16,415 bases of DNA from Bryobacterales bacterium (GTDB lineage: Bacteria; Acidobacteriota; Terriglobia; Bryobacterales; Bryobacteraceae): NCBI GenBank assembly GCA_016789785.1, contig JAEUQE010000209.1, positions 1 through 16,415 of the forward strand, written 5' to 3'. The notes beneath the pieces are model-generated. The model saw nothing but the letters and a program-made list of their open reading frames with translations. It was not told the DNA's origin and made no database searches. Made by a program: the position numbers and the translations under genes. Shown here one piece after another: positions 15,046-16,415 of the stretch (position 1 is the first letter of the stretch; every line of letters starts with the position of its first letter).

Positions 15046-16053
15046 TCAATGCGTGGACTTCACCGAAACACCCCGGGGGGAAACTACGACGGGGAGTACT
15101 CGCGCGCCCGCCGCCTCGATGGCCGATGAGACACGTTCCTGGGTTCCTGGATCAACCAGGAAGAACACGCAGCCGCCGCCGCCGGCCCCACACACTTTCG
15201 CACCGCGAGCACCAGCCTTGCGGGTTACGTCCACCAAGGTGTCGATCAATGGCGTAGTGATACCTGGAGCGTTTTTCTTGCGGTGCGACCATTCCTCGCG
15301 AAGCAACTTCGCGGCCGCTGCCCAGTCACTCTGCTCGATCGCCGCGCGCATGCTGTTGGAGATCGAAGCGATGCGATCGAAGTTGCGGTGGACCTGCTTG
15401 TCGCCGTTGATGTGAGACTTGTTGACTTCCCAGTTGTTGATCCCCGAGTTGCGAGGTTCCCCAGTGTAGGCCAAGACAATCCGCTGATTGAAGTCGGCAA
15501 GATCCACAGGAATGGGTTTGCGCCGAATCCCGGCGCAATCCATCTCAATGGCGCTGACCGACCCATACATGGCCGGATAGTAATCCTGGCAGCCGGTTGG
15601 TACTCGAACGATGCGCGCTTCGTTGTTCTGTGCGATCTCACGAATTTTTTCGATGGAGTATCCAGTTCCACACAGTTTATTGAGCGCGCTCGCGATGGCG
15701 ATGATCAAGGCGGAGGAGCCTGAAATACCTGCGCCTGCGGGTGATTCCGAATCGGTCTCCATGACGAAGCCTGTATCTGGCGCGAAGAAGTCGACCAAGA
15801 AGGCGAGCAATGGAAGTTTGTATTTTTTGGCCTTCTTCAAGTCCTGAATGGAACCGAAGGTTTCTTCAGACGCCTGATCACGCGAGCGTAGGACGATTTT
15901 GCTCGATTCGTGCGTTTCGATGACGCAACGAGTGTAACGGTTCACCGCGAAGTTCACGGTCACGGCATTCGAATGAAAGAGGTAGAGAGGCCAGATGTCG
16001 AGAGTTCCGCCAGCAAGATCGACACGGCACGGCGCTGAAGAGGTGATTTTCAT
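15046..16053 (-). CDS. GHMP-superfamily sugar kinase
   Basis: A 335-residue small-molecule kinase of the GHMP superfamily. Motif 1 is SAPCRVDLAGGTLDI (6-20). Motif 2, the phosphate-binding loop, is SPAGAGISGSSAL (104-115). Motif 3 is CGAGGGGCVFFL (288-299). Asp157 in TGCQDYYPA is the likely catalytic base. Length and motif 1 place it nearer to sugar kinases such as HddA (D-glycero-D-manno-heptose 7-phosphate kinase) and fucose or galactose kinases than to mevalonate kinases, but the exact substrate is not readable. The ATG at 16053 is the natural start, since MKITSSAPCR matches family N-termini. No Shine-Dalgarno sequence is visible. It sits next to an insertion sequence end, is separated from the protease gene by 49 bases, and could supply activated sugar for surface glycans. 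Confidence 0.87.
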   Translation of the reverse strand: MKITSSAPCRVDLAGGTLDIWPLYLFHSNAVTVNFAVNRYTRCVIETHESSKIVLRSRDQASEETFGSIQDLKKAKKYKLPLLAFLVDFFAPDTGFVMETDSESPAGAGISGSSALIIAIASALNKLCGTGYSIEKIREIAQNNEARIVRVPTGCQDYYPAMYGSVSAIEMDCAGIRRKPIPVDLADFNQRIVLAYTGEPRNSGINNWEVNKSHINGDKQVHRNFDRIASISNSMRAAIEQSDWAAAAKLLREEWSHRKKNAPGITTPLIDTLVDVTRKAGARGAKVCGAGGGGCVFFLVDPGTQERVSSAIEAAGARVLPVVVSPRGVSVKSTH

Positions 16054-16070
16054 AAAACAACGAACTAGTC

Positions 16071-16099
16071 AATATACCGTGAAGCGCCGGCAGCTTTAA
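16071..16099 (-). promoter_or_regulatory. Candidate promoter of the GHMP kinase gene
   Basis: The minus strand has TTAAAG (16099-16094) and TATATT (16076-16071), 17 bases apart. The -10 box matches consensus at five of six bases, the -35 at three of six. A start near 16064 would leave only about ten untranslated bases, which fits the missing ribosome site before the ATG at 16053. This is a weak call. Confidence 0.35.
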
Positions 16100-16142
16100 A
16101 GGCGGAAGGGCGCGATCAGGCGAAAACAGTAAGAAGCAAGCG

Positions 16143-16178
16143 GGAAGCCTTCCGGGGCGACGGACGCGGAGGGCTTCC
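16143..16178. terminator. Strong 12-bp hairpin between transposase and kinase genes
   Basis: GGAAGCCTTCCG (16143-16154) pairs with CGGAGGGCTTCC (16167-16178) over 12 positions with a single T-G pair, enclosing a 12-base loop. On the minus strand it lies 46 bases after the transposase stop and is followed by a T/C-rich stretch (CGCTTGCTTCTT), so it may terminate transcription coming out of the insertion sequence. There is no clean run of T. It could instead be a structure belonging to the element's end. Confidence 0.45.
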
Positions 16179-16224
16179 ACTGCTGCACTTACCTGCGAAA
16201 GCCAGCTAAGGCGGCGCGCAAGAA

Positions 16225-16415
16225 TTACTTCACAACTGAAGGCCGGATGGTATAGTTCCAGCGTGGCGCGAATTTCGCTTTGCGGAGTTTGAGTTGACGG
16301 AGTCTGGCGGCGGTGGGCTTGATGCCAACAGGGTATTGGTGGCGATCGAGGCGGGCGGTCACTTTTAGTCCAGTGGTGGTCTTGGTGGTGCGAATGAACT
16401 TCAGGATGGTCTCGT
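16225..16415 (-). CDS. ISAzo13-family transposase, C-terminal part only
   Basis: The last 62 codons of a gene entering from the right edge end in TAA at 16227-16225. The translation contains ETILKFIRTTKTTTGLKV, then ARLDRHQYPVGIKPT and FAPRWNYTIRPS. This matches what I know of the C-terminus of ISAzo13-family (Rhodopirellula DDE-type) transposases: a T-T-K-T-G-L-x-V strand, an L-D-x-x-x-Y-x-x-G-I-K segment and a final W-N-Y-T-I-x-P. The DDE catalytic residues lie outside the window, so activity cannot be judged. The element's outer boundary should lie between this stop and the kinase start, but I could not locate a terminal inverted repeat without its partner. Confidence 0.77.
   Translation of the reverse strand, partial: ETILKFIRTTKTTTGLKVTARLDRHQYPVGIKPTAARLRQLKLRKAKFAPRWNYTIRPSVVK

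Noticed and set aside
13332..15257. A 641-codon plus-strand open frame opposite the protease and BamE-like genes
   Set aside because: It runs across two well supported minus-strand genes and the gap before them. The composition changes abruptly, it is rich in Arg, Ser and Pro, and it has no family resemblance.
1..16415. CRISPR array, tRNA or rRNA genes, toxin-antitoxin or phage genes
   Set aside because: No spaced direct repeats, tRNA-like cloverleaf or rRNA segment was noticed, and all coding capacity is accounted for by the genes listed.

Overview
The window looks like chromosomal DNA from a GC-rich member of the Acidobacteriota, possibly of the Solibacter/Bryobacter type. That placement is an inference from three things: an alternative complex III (ACIII) operon, a DUF6265-type secreted protein and the end of an ISAzo13-type transposase. 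No rRNA or other marker gene is present to prove it. Every gene I support lies on the minus strand, so the window reads from high to low coordinates in the direction of transcription.

Region 1 (16415-13316): the C-terminal end of an ISAzo13-family transposase enters from the right edge and is followed by a strong imperfect hairpin. After it come a GHMP-type sugar kinase, a CPBP (CAAX/Abi-type) intramembrane protease and a secreted protein with a BamE/SmpA-like C-terminal module. The last two are separated by one base and are surely co-translated. A 352-bp gap without a convincing gene (12964-13315) ends this region.

Region 2 (12963-7832): a compact surface-polysaccharide cassette. It holds a family-4 glycosyltransferase, a DegT/DnrJ/EryC1-type sugar aminotransferase (TTG start inside the glycosyltransferase gene), a membrane-anchored sugar-nucleotide epimerase/dehydratase and an O-antigen ligase/polymerase-type membrane protein. 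Together they could make an amino sugar, transfer sugars and polymerise or ligate the glycan. No initiating phosphosugar transferase or flippase is in view. Downstream on the same strand are an AraC-type regulator and a DUF6265 protein whose start codon overlaps the regulator's stop codon.

Region 3 (6467-1): the ACIII (quinol:cytochrome c/electron acceptor oxidoreductase) operon in the usual order actA-actB-actC-actD-actE, with the first codons of a probable actF at the left edge. It is preceded by a textbook promoter with consensus -35 (TTGACA) and -10 (TATAAT) hexamers. ActA (pentaheme), ActB (Fe-S and molybdoenzyme-like), ActC (NrfD-like), ActD and ActE (monoheme lipoprotein) together oxidise membrane quinol and pass electrons to periplasmic carriers or an oxidase. 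The genes overlap or nearly abut, which implies tight translational coupling.

I did not find a clearly undescribed system. The most unusual items are the fusion of a polytopic membrane domain directly to an extended-SDR sugar enzyme, the CPBP protease/BamE-like pair, and the very strong promoter ahead of the respiratory operon.
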